Of a DNA stretch of 9,033 nucleotides, positions 1-6,406 are shown piece by piece. Position numbers and translations under genes: made by a program. The DNA is from a bacterium (lineage in GTDB: Bacteria > Actinomycetota > Actinomycetes > Actinomycetales > Actinomycetaceae): contig JAUNRP010000075.1 in assembly GCA_030544165.1 (NCBI GenBank), positions 1 through 9,033 on the forward strand, read 5' to 3'. Numbering within the stretch: position 1 is the first letter of the stretch; each line of letters opens with the position of its first letter. Under the pieces are notes generated by a model. It did not search any database, had not been told where the DNA came from, and worked only from the letters and a program-made list of their open reading frames with translations.

Positions 1-653
1 CCCGCCCGCGCCGCCTCGAGCATGTGGCCGTGCGCCGCGGCGGTGTCCTCGAGCCCCGCGTCCACGTGGTCGTGCAGATCGGGGATCACCGTCATGTGCA
101 CCAACCACATCGCAGAGACGATCTGCTCGGCGGTCCTGTTGCCGAGCTTCGCGATCAGCGCGCGGTGGAAGGCGATGTCCTCGTCCTGGAAGCGCTCGCG
201 GCGCTTGGCCTTGGCCACCATCGTCTCCACGAGGGTGGTGAGTTCCGCATCGTCCGTTCCCTTCAGTGCGGCGACGACGGCGGCGGACATCCCGAGGTCG
301 AGGTAGCGGCGCATATCGATCACCTCGCGCAGCGCAGCGGGGCCATCCTGGACCCCGAGGGAGCCCCGCAGCACGAGCGTCTCCACGAGGGGCTGCATGG
401 ACATCTCGCCCACGAAGGTGCCGCGGCCCTGGTGCACGGTGACGATATCGAGGGCCTCGAGCTTCCGCAGGGCCTCGCGCACCGAGGAGCGGGAGACCCC
501 GAGGTCCTCGCAGAGTGCGGACTCGGTGGGGAGGGGATCGCCGGTGGCCAGGCGCCGGGAGAGGATCAGCCGCTTGATGGCGTCCATGGTGGCCTGCGAG
601 CGGTTGATCGCTGGCACCACCGCCGGAGCCGCAACAAATCCGTTGAGCGACAT
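1..653 (-). CDS. FadR-subfamily GntR transcriptional regulator, probable sialic acid operon repressor (partial, C-terminus off window)
   Basis: Read on the minus strand, 217 complete codons are open from an ATG at 653-651 to the window edge. The start follows a strong Shine-Dalgarno site (AGGAGGT on the minus strand, 658-664) with a 4-nt spacer. Residues about 18-82 form a GntR winged helix-turn-helix: a GDPLPTESALCEDLGVSRSS stretch, then VREALRKLEAL and a wing ending GRGTFVG. Residues about 105 onward match the FCD ligand-binding domain of FadR-type regulators. D159 and H163 (in DIAFH) sit where this family binds a metal, and H208 fits the next ligand; the last expected His and perhaps 20-30 residues lie beyond the edge. 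The gene is divergent from the transporter and nan genes, the usual position of a local regulator. Inference: a NanR-like repressor relieved by sialic acid or a catabolite such as ManNAc-6-P. The subfamily is clear; the effector is not visible. Confidence 0.9.
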   Translation of the reverse strand, partial: MSLNGFVAAPAVVPAINRSQATMDAIKRLILSRRLATGDPLPTESALCEDLGVSRSSVREALRKLEALDIVTVHQGRGTFVGEMSMQPLVETLVLRGSLGVQDGPAALREVIDMRRYLDLGMSAAVVAALKGTDDAELTTLVETMVAKAKRRERFQDEDIAFHRALIAKLGNRTAEQIVSAMWLVHMTVIPDLHDHVDAGLEDTAAAHGHMLEAARA

Positions 654-679
654 TGAGACCTCCTCGTGACCCGAAAGAC

Positions 680-708
680 TTGCGCGAACTTGTCAGACAT
701 CTTATCTT
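680..708 (+). promoter_or_regulatory. Candidate sigma-70-type promoter for the transport/catabolism operon
   Basis: A TTGCGC hexamer (680-685) and a TATCTT hexamer (703-708) are separated by 17 bp, the preferred spacing for the main sigma factor. Both are imperfect matches to TTGACA and TATAAT, which is common in actinomycetes. The start codon lies 57 bp beyond the -10 hexamer, leaving a leader of about 50 nt. On the opposite strand TAAGAT (699-704) could be a -10 for the regulator, but I see no good -35 for it. This is a prediction from sequence only. Confidence 0.45.
690..700. promoter_or_regulatory. Candidate FadR-type operator (TTGTCAGACAT)
   Basis: TGTC-A-GACA (691-699) is a perfect 4-1-4 inverted repeat. 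It resembles the T-N-GT-N3-AC-N-A pattern bound by several FadR-subfamily GntR regulators, for example the lactate regulator LldR of corynebacteria. It lies inside the -35/-10 spacer of the candidate rightward promoter and touches a possible -10 of the regulator gene, so bound repressor could block both. An ACTTG direct repeat (678-682 and 688-692) spaced 10 bp, one helical turn, leads into it. Linking the site to the adjacent regulator is inference. Confidence 0.5.
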
Positions 709-764
709 TATTCCAACGCAATCACCACCGATGCGCACCATCTCAATGGAGAGGACTGAAGCAC

Positions 765-2426
765 ATGACTACGAAGCGTAGTTTGCGCTCCGGAATCGTG
801 GCCATCGCCACCGCCGGACTGCTCGCCCTGACCGCCTGTGGCGGAGGTGGCACTGCCACCACCACCACCACTCCCGCGCCCGGCGGCGGCGACACGACCG
901 CTCCCACCGCCGCGCCCACCACCGAGGCGCCCGGCGGCGAGACCACCGAGACCACCGAGGCTCCGGAGACCCCGGGCGAGGGCGGTGGCACCATCACGGC
1001 TGCCGTGGCCTACACCACCACCAACTTCCACCCCTCCAAGACCTCCTCCGCCCTGGCGCTCGGCGCCAACTGGCACGTGGTCGAGGGCCTGTACGAGCTC
1101 AACCTCGCGGACAACGTGGCCTACGCCGCGCTCGCCGCTGACGAGGATCCCGTCCAGGTCTCCGATACCGAGTACGAGGTGACCCTGCGTGAGGGTGCCA
1201 CCTTCTCCGATGGTTCCGCCGTCACGATCGATGACGTGGTCTCCTCCTTCGACCGCTCCCTCGAGGAGGGCGGCCTGTACCTCTCGATGCTCGGCTTCAT
1301 CTAGGGCGTCGAGGCCAAGGACGACTCCACGGTGACCATCACCCTGAAGTACCCCTTCTCCCTCGTGAAGGAGCGCCTCTCGCTCGTCAAGATCGTCCAG
1401 GAGAGCGCGTCCGAGGAGGACCTGACGGCCCTCCCGATCGGAACCGGCCCCTGGAAGTACGACTCGATCAACGAGCAGCAGGTGGTCTTCTCCCCGAACG
1501 AGCACTACAACGGCCCCTTCCCGGCAGCCGCCGAGTCGATGGTCTGGGACATCCTCGTTGACGACACCGCCCGTACCACCGCCATGAGCGAGGGCACCGT
1601 TGTGGCGATGGAGTCCGTGCCGGCCGACGCCCAGGCCCTCATCGAGGGCTCCGGCGCCACCGTGGAGGCTGTCCAGGGCTTCAACCTGCCCTTCCTGCTC
1701 TTCAACACCACCAAGGCTCCGTTCGACAACAACGAGGTCCGCCAGGCGTTCTTCTACGCGATCAACACCGACCAGCTGATCCAGAACGCCCTCTCCGGCC
1801 GCGCAACCCCGGCCACCTCGTTCCTCCCGGAGAACCACCCGAACTACAACGAGGCCGCGAACGTCTACACGTACGACCCCGCGATGGCCGAGGAGCTCCT
1901 CACCGGCGCCGGCGTGGAGGACCTCTCCATCACGCTGCTGACCACGGACCACCCGTGGATCACCTCGCTGGCCCCGCAGATCAAGAATGACCTCGAGGCC
2001 GTGGGCGTCTCCGTGGAGATCCAGTCCCTCGCCTCCTCGGCGCTGTACGCGGACAACCTCGACGTGGACAACTTCACCTTCGATGTTGCACTGGCCCCGG
2101 GAGACCCCTCGGTGTTCGGTGGTGACCCGGACCTCCTCCTGAACTGGTGGTACGGCGACAACATCTGGACCCAGAAGCGGACCGGGTGGAATGGCTCGGA
2201 CGGCTACAACGCCCTCCACGAGGCCATGGACGCCGCCGTCGCCGCCACGGGCGATGAGCAGCAGAACGCCTGGAACGACGCGTTCGACGTCCTCTCCGAG
2301 GAGGTCCCGCTGTACCCGCTGTTCCACCGCCAGGTGGTCACCGCCTACCAGGGTGACCAGCTGCAGGGCTTCAAGCCGATCGGTACGACCGGCCTGAACT
2401 TCATCGGCACCACTGCCACGGAGTAA
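765..2426 (+). pseudogene. ABC transporter solute-binding lipoprotein, family 5 (SBP_bac_5), interrupted by an in-frame amber codon
   Basis: The frame from ATG 765 (GGAGAGGA at 748-755, 9-nt spacer) to TAA 2424-2426 would encode 553 residues, normal for extracellular binding proteins of the peptide/opine/nickel type. Residues 1-25 are a lipoprotein signal: basic N-terminus, hydrophobic core, and lipobox L22-T-A-C25. A Thr/Pro/Gly/Glu linker (26-76) precedes the mature domain, whose family-5 hallmarks include LREGATFSDG and TIDDVVSSF before the break and GTGPWKYDS, FNTTKAPFDNNEVRQAF and EAVGVSVEIQ after it. Codon 180 (1302-1304) is TAG; the frame is undisturbed before and after, so one base explains the break. 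The predicted product is a 179-residue fragment. A weak restart at GTG 1332 would lack the export signal. By context the intact protein should capture sialic acid and deliver it to the permeases, as in SatA-type systems. A sequencing error is an equally simple explanation, in which case this is an ordinary gene. Confidence 0.85.
840..992 (+). repeat. Low-complexity Thr/Pro/Gly/Glu linker coding region with trinucleotide repeats
   Basis: Just after the lipid-attachment cysteine codon, the DNA has four ACC codons and an ACT in a row (858-872, five threonines). Further on lie repeated ACC/GCC/GAG codons, including a tandem GAGACCACC near 950-967. The protein segment is a flexible tether holding the binding domain off the membrane, a common feature of actinobacterial lipoproteins. 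Such repeats can change length by slippage in steps of three bases without breaking the frame. Confidence 0.6.
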
Positions 2427-2436
2427 TCCCACCGCC

Positions 2437-2476
2437 ATGAGGGGCGTCGGGCCAACCCGGCCCCGGCGCCCCTCAT
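2437..2476 (+). terminator. Strong intercistronic hairpin after the binding-protein gene
   Basis: ATGAGGGGCG (2437-2446) pairs perfectly with CGCCCCTCAT (2467-2476). The stem continues inward through a G-T pair and further G-C pairs with one bulged base, giving about 17 pairs and a 5-nt loop (AACCC). No T-run follows, so it is not a classic full terminator. It starts 10 bases after the binding-protein stop and ends before the Shine-Dalgarno site of the next gene. In binding-protein-dependent operons such hairpins often protect the upstream mRNA or cause partial termination, so that more binding protein than permease is made. Its role here is inferred. Confidence 0.6.
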
Positions 2477-2503
2477 CGCACCCGGACTCAACGGAGAGCG
2501 GAC

Positions 2504-3460
2504 ATGAACAACCTCATCAGGCTGATCGGCCGGCGCCTGGCCATCCTGCCCGTGATGATTCTCGGCGTCACCTTCCTCGTCTTCTTCATCATGTCGTTCT
2601 CCAGGATCGACCCCGCCTACTCCGCGCTCGGCGAGGGCGCGTCCGAGGAGGCACTGGCCGCCTACCGCGAGGAGCACGGACTGAACGATCCGTGGCTCGT
2701 CCGCTACGGCTCCTTCCTGCTCGGCCTCTTCCGCGGAGACCTCGGCACGTACGGCGCCAACCGCGCCTCGGTGGCCGAGCGAGTCTCCTCCGCATTCCCG
2801 GTCACCATCCAGCTCACCTTCCTCGGCCTCATCATGGCGGTCATCATCGCCGTCATCTTCGGCGTGATCGCCGCCCTCTACCGGGACCGGCTGCCGGACC
2901 AGATCATCCGCGTGTTCTCGATCTCCTTCATCGCCACGCCCTCCTTCTGGCTCGCGGCCCTCATGATCCTCTTCTTCTCCGTCCAGCTCGGCATCCTGCC
3001 CGCCTCCGGGCGCCTCCCAGAATTCGGAGAGGACCCCGTGGGCTGGGCGCGGCGCATGTTCCTTCCGGCCGTGGCCCTCGCGATCCCCGTCTCCGGTTCC
3101 CTCACCCGCGTGATCCGTACCGCGATGGTGGAGGAGCTGGACAAGGACTACGTGCGCACCGCCCGCGGCGCCGGCATCCCCATGCGGACCGTGGTGGCCC
3201 GCAACGTGCTGCGCAACGCCCTCATCACCCCCATCACCGTCCTGGGCCTCCGGATCGGCTACCTCATGGGAGGCGCCGTGGTCATCGAGGTCATCTTCAA
3301 CCTGCCCGGCATGGGCATGGCGATCCTGGACGGGGTCCAGTCCAACTACCCCACCCTCGTGCAGGGCGTCACGCTCGTGGTGGCCCTCGCCTTCATCGTG
3401 GTGAACGTGGTGGTGGACATGCTCTACGTGCTCGTGAACCCGCGGATCAGGGAGGTCTGA
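2504..3460 (+). CDS. ABC transporter permease, DppB-like (family-5 importer)
   Basis: The 318-residue protein is a membrane subunit of a dipeptide/oligopeptide-type importer. ATG 2504 is supported by GGAGAG at 2493-2498 with a 5-nt spacer. An N-terminal helix (about 13-33) precedes an external segment including a GLNDPW motif (59-64). The main transmembrane block (about 97-312) contains some five further hydrophobic segments. The cytoplasmic EAA loop that contacts the ATPase is at about 208-240, with DKDYVRTARGAGI, and the family motif NLPGMG is at 266-271. Length and layout are typical of DppB/OppB. Together with the next two genes it should form the channel that moves substrate across the membrane. 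It ends 4 nt before the next start, so the two are probably translated together. Sialic acid as substrate is inferred from the nan genes downstream; from the protein alone it could carry peptides or another family-5 substrate. Confidence 0.93.
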   Translation: MNNLIRLIGRRLAILPVMILGVTFLVFFIMSFSRIDPAYSALGEGASEEALAAYREEHGLNDPWLVRYGSFLLGLFRGDLGTYGANRASVAERVSSAFPVTIQLTFLGLIMAVIIAVIFGVIAALYRDRLPDQIIRVFSISFIATPSFWLAALMILFFSVQLGILPASGRLPEFGEDPVGWARRMFLPAVALAIPVSGSLTRVIRTAMVEELDKDYVRTARGAGIPMRTVVARNVLRNALITPITVLGLRIGYLMGGAVVIEVIFNLPGMGMAILDGVQSNYPTLVQGVTLVVALAFIVVNVVVDMLYVLVNPRIREV

Positions 3461-3464
3461 CGTC

Positions 3465-5585
3465 ATGATTCGCCAGAAGCTCACCCAGAAGATGGAGCGC
3501 CCGGGCCTGCGCCTTGGCGGCCTGAAGAACATGTCCATCGGCTCCAAGATCTCGCTTGGCGTGATCGTGCTGATGGTCCTGATCGCGATCTTCGCCCCGC
3601 TCATCGCGCCGCACGATCCCCTCGCGATCGAGATGGCGCGCCAGGCGCCCTCCTCCGAGAACCTCTTCGGAACGGACGAGAAGGGCCGCGACGTGCTCTC
3701 GCGCATGATGCACGGCGCCCGCTACTCGCTCGTGATCGGCCTCGCGGCCACCGGATTCGCGCTGGCCGCCGGCGCCATCTTCGGATCGATCGCCGCCGTC
3801 TCCCGCCGCTGGGTGTCCGAGCTGATCATGCGCGTCATGGACGTCATCATGTCCTTCCCGGGCATCGCGCTGGCCGCCGTGTTCGTGGCGGTGTTCGGAG
3901 CCTCCCTCCCGGTGATCATCTTCGCCATCGGATTCCTCTACATCCCCCAACTCACCCGCGTGGTGCGGGCGAACGTGATGGCCGAGTACGGCGAGGACTA
4001 CGTGCGGGCCGTGGTGGTCTCCGGTGCCCGCGCCCCGTGGATCCTCATCAAGCACGTGGCCCGCAACTCGATCGCCCCGGTCATGGTGTTCACCACCGTG
4101 CTCGTGGCGGACGCGATCGTGTTCGAGGCCTCCCTCTCCTTCATCCAGGCCGGTATCCCCGAGCCCACGCCCACCTGGGGAAACATCCTCGCGGATGCTC
4201 GCAGCGGCGTGATCCTGGGCCGCTGGTGGCAGGCACTCTTCCCGGGCCTCGCCATCATGATCACGGTGCTGTGCCTCAACATCCTCTCCGAGGGCCTCAC
4301 CGATGCGATGGTGGCCTCTCCGGCCACCAAGGCGCCGCCCGCCGTCACCGCGAAGTCCCAGGCCACCCGCGAGGCCGACCGCCTCGTGGCCGATCCGGTG
4401 GCCGCCTACCGCGCCCAGGAGGGCCCGCTCAACGATTCGCTCCGGCGCCTGCGTGAGGTGGAGCTCTCCCGCACCGACCGCCTCCAGGCGAACCCGGACG
4501 CCGAGGCGATCCTCGAGGTGCGCAACCTCTCCATCCGCTTCCCGCGCCACGGCGAGGTCAACGTGGTGGACGAGGTCTCCTTCACCGTGGGGGCCGGCCA
4601 GACCATGGGCCTCGTGGGCGAGTCCGGCTGCGGCAAGTCCATCACCGCGCTCACCATCATGGGCCTGCTCGATCCCCGCGCCGAGATCACGGGCGAGATC
4701 CGCTACAAGGGTGAGGACCTCCTCACCATGCCCAAGGGCCAGCGGGAGCGGCTCCGCGGGCACGAGATCGCGATGATCTACCAGGACGCGCTCTCCTCCC
4801 TCAACCCCTCGATGCTCATCAAGGCGCAGATGGCCCAGCTCACCAAGCGGGGCGGCACCCGCACGGCGGAGGACCTCCTCACGCTCGTGGGCCTCGATCC
4901 GGTGCGGACCCTCCAGTCCTACCCCCACGAGCTCTCCGGCGGGCAGCGCCAGCGCGTGCTCATCGCCATGGCGCTCACTCGTGACCCCTCACTGGTGATC
5001 GCGGACGAGCCCACCACGGCCCTGGACGTGACCGTGCAGAAGCAGGTGATCGATCTGCTGAACGAACTGCGGGAGAAGCTCGGCTTCGCCATGGTGTTCG
5101 TCTCCCACGATCTGGCCCTCGTGGCCGAGGTGGCCCACGAGATCACGGTCATGTACGCCGGCCAGGTGGTGGAGCAGGCACCCACATCGGCCCTGCTCAC
5201 GGACCCGCACCACGAGTACACCCGCGGCCTGCTCGGCTCGGTGCTCTCGATCGAGGGCGGCACCGACCGCCTCCACCAGGTGCCCGGCACCGTCCCCAGC
5301 CCGCGGGACTTCCCCGTGGGAGACCGGTTCGCCCCGCGCTCCTCCCAGCCCGAGGTGGGCCTGGACATCCGTCCCGTCCTCGTGGACGTGGAGGGGAGCC
5401 CGCACCACCGGTACGCGACGACGGCGGGAGGGACCGCCGTCGGGACCTCACCTACCGGCAGCGCACCTGCCGCCACGGCAACAGCGGTCCTCGAGGACCC
5501 GGACCGCGAGGAGCTCGCGGTGGACGTGGCCACGGACGCCGCCCAGGACAGCATCACGGCGCACGAGGAGGGGGAGACCCGATGA
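3465..5585 (+). CDS. Fused ABC transporter permease (DppC-like) and ATP-binding protein (DppD-like)
   Basis: One 706-residue frame joins two proteins that are usually separate. ATG 3465 follows GGAGG (3451-3455). Residues 1-290 are a DppC-like permease: first helix about 28-48, GTDEKGRDVLSRMMHGAR (69-86), further helices, and an EAA loop near 174-206 with EDYVRAVVVSGAR. A hydrophilic linker (about 290-346) leads to a complete ATPase domain (347-600): Walker A GESGCGKS (385-392), Q-loop Q440, signature LSGGQ (490-494), Walker B with D514 and E515, and H-loop H548. It should supply half the channel and half the ATPase motor. The C-terminal Oligo_HPY-like part keeps VPGTVPSPRDFP but lacks the usual cysteines (GDRFAPRS instead of the common GC-F-PRC form). 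It ends in an Ala/Thr/Glu-rich, probably disordered tail (about 650-706). Permease-ATPase fusions are known in family-5 importers. No frameshift or stop interrupts the junction, so I take the fusion as real. The stop overlaps the next start (ATGA). Confidence 0.93.
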   Translation: MIRQKLTQKMERPGLRLGGLKNMSIGSKISLGVIVLMVLIAIFAPLIAPHDPLAIEMARQAPSSENLFGTDEKGRDVLSRMMHGARYSLVIGLAATGFALAAGAIFGSIAAVSRRWVSELIMRVMDVIMSFPGIALAAVFVAVFGASLPVIIFAIGFLYIPQLTRVVRANVMAEYGEDYVRAVVVSGARAPWILIKHVARNSIAPVMVFTTVLVADAIVFEASLSFIQAGIPEPTPTWGNILADARSGVILGRWWQALFPGLAIMITVLCLNILSEGLTDAMVASPATKAPPAVTAKSQATREADRLVADPVAAYRAQEGPLNDSLRRLREVELSRTDRLQANPDAEAILEVRNLSIRFPRHGEVNVVDEVSFTVGAGQTMGLVGESGCGKSITALTIMGLLDPRAEITGEIRYKGEDLLTMPKGQRERLRGHEIAMIYQDALSSLNPSMLIKAQMAQLTKRGGTRTAEDLLTLVGLDPVRTLQSYPHELSGGQRQRVLIAMALTRDPSLVIADEPTTALDVTVQKQVIDLLNELREKLGFAMVFVSHDLALVAEVAHEITVMYAGQVVEQAPTSALLTDPHHEYTRGLLGSVLSIEGGTDRLHQVPGTVPSPRDFPVGDRFAPRSSQPEVGLDIRPVLVDVEGSPHHRYATTAGGTAVGTSPTGSAPAATATAVLEDPDREELAVDVATDAAQDSITAHEEGETR

Positions 5586-6379
5586 GCGAGACCCCGATCA
5601 TCGACCTGCAGGACGTGCACGTCACGTTCCGCACCCGCACGGGCCCGATCCTGCGGCCGAACAAGATCCACGCCGTGCGTGGGGTCAACATCGCGCTGCG
5701 CCCGGGGGAGACCCTCGGGATCGTGGGGGAGTCCGGCTGCGGGAAGTCCACCACCGCGAACGTGATGTGCGGCCTCCAGCAGGCCACCGAGGGGCACGTG
5801 TTCTTCAAGGGGGAGGAGGTCACCAACCGCTCGGCCAAGGACCGCCTCCGAATCGGCCGCGTGGTCTCGGTGGTCTTCCAGGACCCCGCCACCGCGCTGA
5901 ACGCCCGCATGGTGGTGCGTGACCAGCTCGCCGATCCGCTCGCGGTCCACGGCGTGGGGGACTCCTCCTCGCGCGCCGCCCGCGTGGAGGACCTGATCCG
6001 GATGGTGGGCCTGCCCTCCTCCGCGCTCGACGCCCTCCCCGGCCAGCTCTCGGGTGGCCAGCGGCAGCGTGTGGCGATCGCCCGCGCACTCGCGCTGGAG
6101 CCGGACGCGATCATCGCGGACGAGCCCACCTCCGCCCTCGACGTCTCCGTGCGTGCCCAGATCCTCAACCTGCTCACGGACCTCAAGCGCGAGCTCGGCC
6201 TCGCCATGGTGTTCATCAGCCACGACATCCAGACCGTCCGCTACATCTCCGATCGGATCGCCGTGATGAACGGTGGTCTGGTGGTGGAGGAGGGTCCCAC
6301 GCCCGAGGTCATGAACAACCCCCAGCACCCCTACACGAAGACGCTGCTCGGCGCCGCGCCCTCGCTGCTCCACGCCTGA
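5582..6379 (+). CDS. ABC transporter ATP-binding protein, DppF-like, short form
   Basis: This 265-residue protein is the second ATPase of the importer. Its ATG overlaps the stop of the preceding fusion gene by 4 nt (ATGA), with GAGGAGG at 5565-5571 upstream, so translation is probably coupled. All catalytic elements are present: Walker A GESGCGKS (49-56), Q-loop Q100, signature LSGGQ (156-160), Walker B ending in D180 and E181, and H-loop H214. The segment ILRPNKIHAVRGVN (23-36) is typical of the DppF/OppF branch. It should pair with the ATPase half of the fusion protein to form the ATP-hydrolysing dimer on the cytoplasmic face. The chain stops just after QHPYTKTLLGA, where most DppF/OppF proteins (about 320 residues) continue into an Oligo_HPY domain; that domain is absent. 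There is no sign of a frameshift beyond the stop, and the next gene begins 27 nt later. Confidence 0.93.
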   Translation: MSETPIIDLQDVHVTFRTRTGPILRPNKIHAVRGVNIALRPGETLGIVGESGCGKSTTANVMCGLQQATEGHVFFKGEEVTNRSAKDRLRIGRVVSVVFQDPATALNARMVVRDQLADPLAVHGVGDSSSRAARVEDLIRMVGLPSSALDALPGQLSGGQRQRVAIARALALEPDAIIADEPTSALDVSVRAQILNLLTDLKRELGLAMVFISHDIQTVRYISDRIAVMNGGLVVEEGPTPEVMNNPQHPYTKTLLGAAPSLLHA

Positions 6380-6406
6380 CCCACCCACGAACGACTGGAG
6401 TTCCAC

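Larger units (their letters stand above)
654..764. promoter_or_regulatory. Divergent intergenic regulatory region
   Basis: This 111-bp gap separates the start codons of the leftward regulator and the rightward lipoprotein gene. Its centre (about 687-720) is clearly richer in A and T than the surrounding coding DNA, as expected for promoters in a high-GC genome. It carries a short palindrome and promoter-like hexamers, listed separately. It must hold the control signals for both directions. I see no riboswitch or RNA gene in it. Confidence 0.75.

Noticed and set aside
24..656. Open frame on the plus strand opposite the regulator (210 codons)
   Set aside because: The minus strand of the same DNA encodes a clear GntR/FadR protein with a strong ribosome binding site; the plus frame has no recognisable domain.
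666..764. Earlier GTG start (666) for the binding protein
   Set aside because: It would add 33 residues before the lipoprotein signal and run through the promoter and operator; ATG 765 has the Shine-Dalgarno site and puts the signal peptide at the N-terminus.
1332..2426. Independent gene beginning at GTG 1332 after the amber codon
   Set aside because: It is in the same frame as the upstream part, begins mid-domain, lacks a signal peptide and has only a weak AAGGA 10 nt upstream; it is the rest of the same gene.
708..2438. Long open frame on the minus strand opposite the binding-protein gene (576 codons)
   Set aside because: It is a shadow of high-GC coding DNA: it is Gly/Val/Glu/His-rich with no family motif, and the plus strand has a lipoprotein signal, Shine-Dalgarno site and family-5 motifs.
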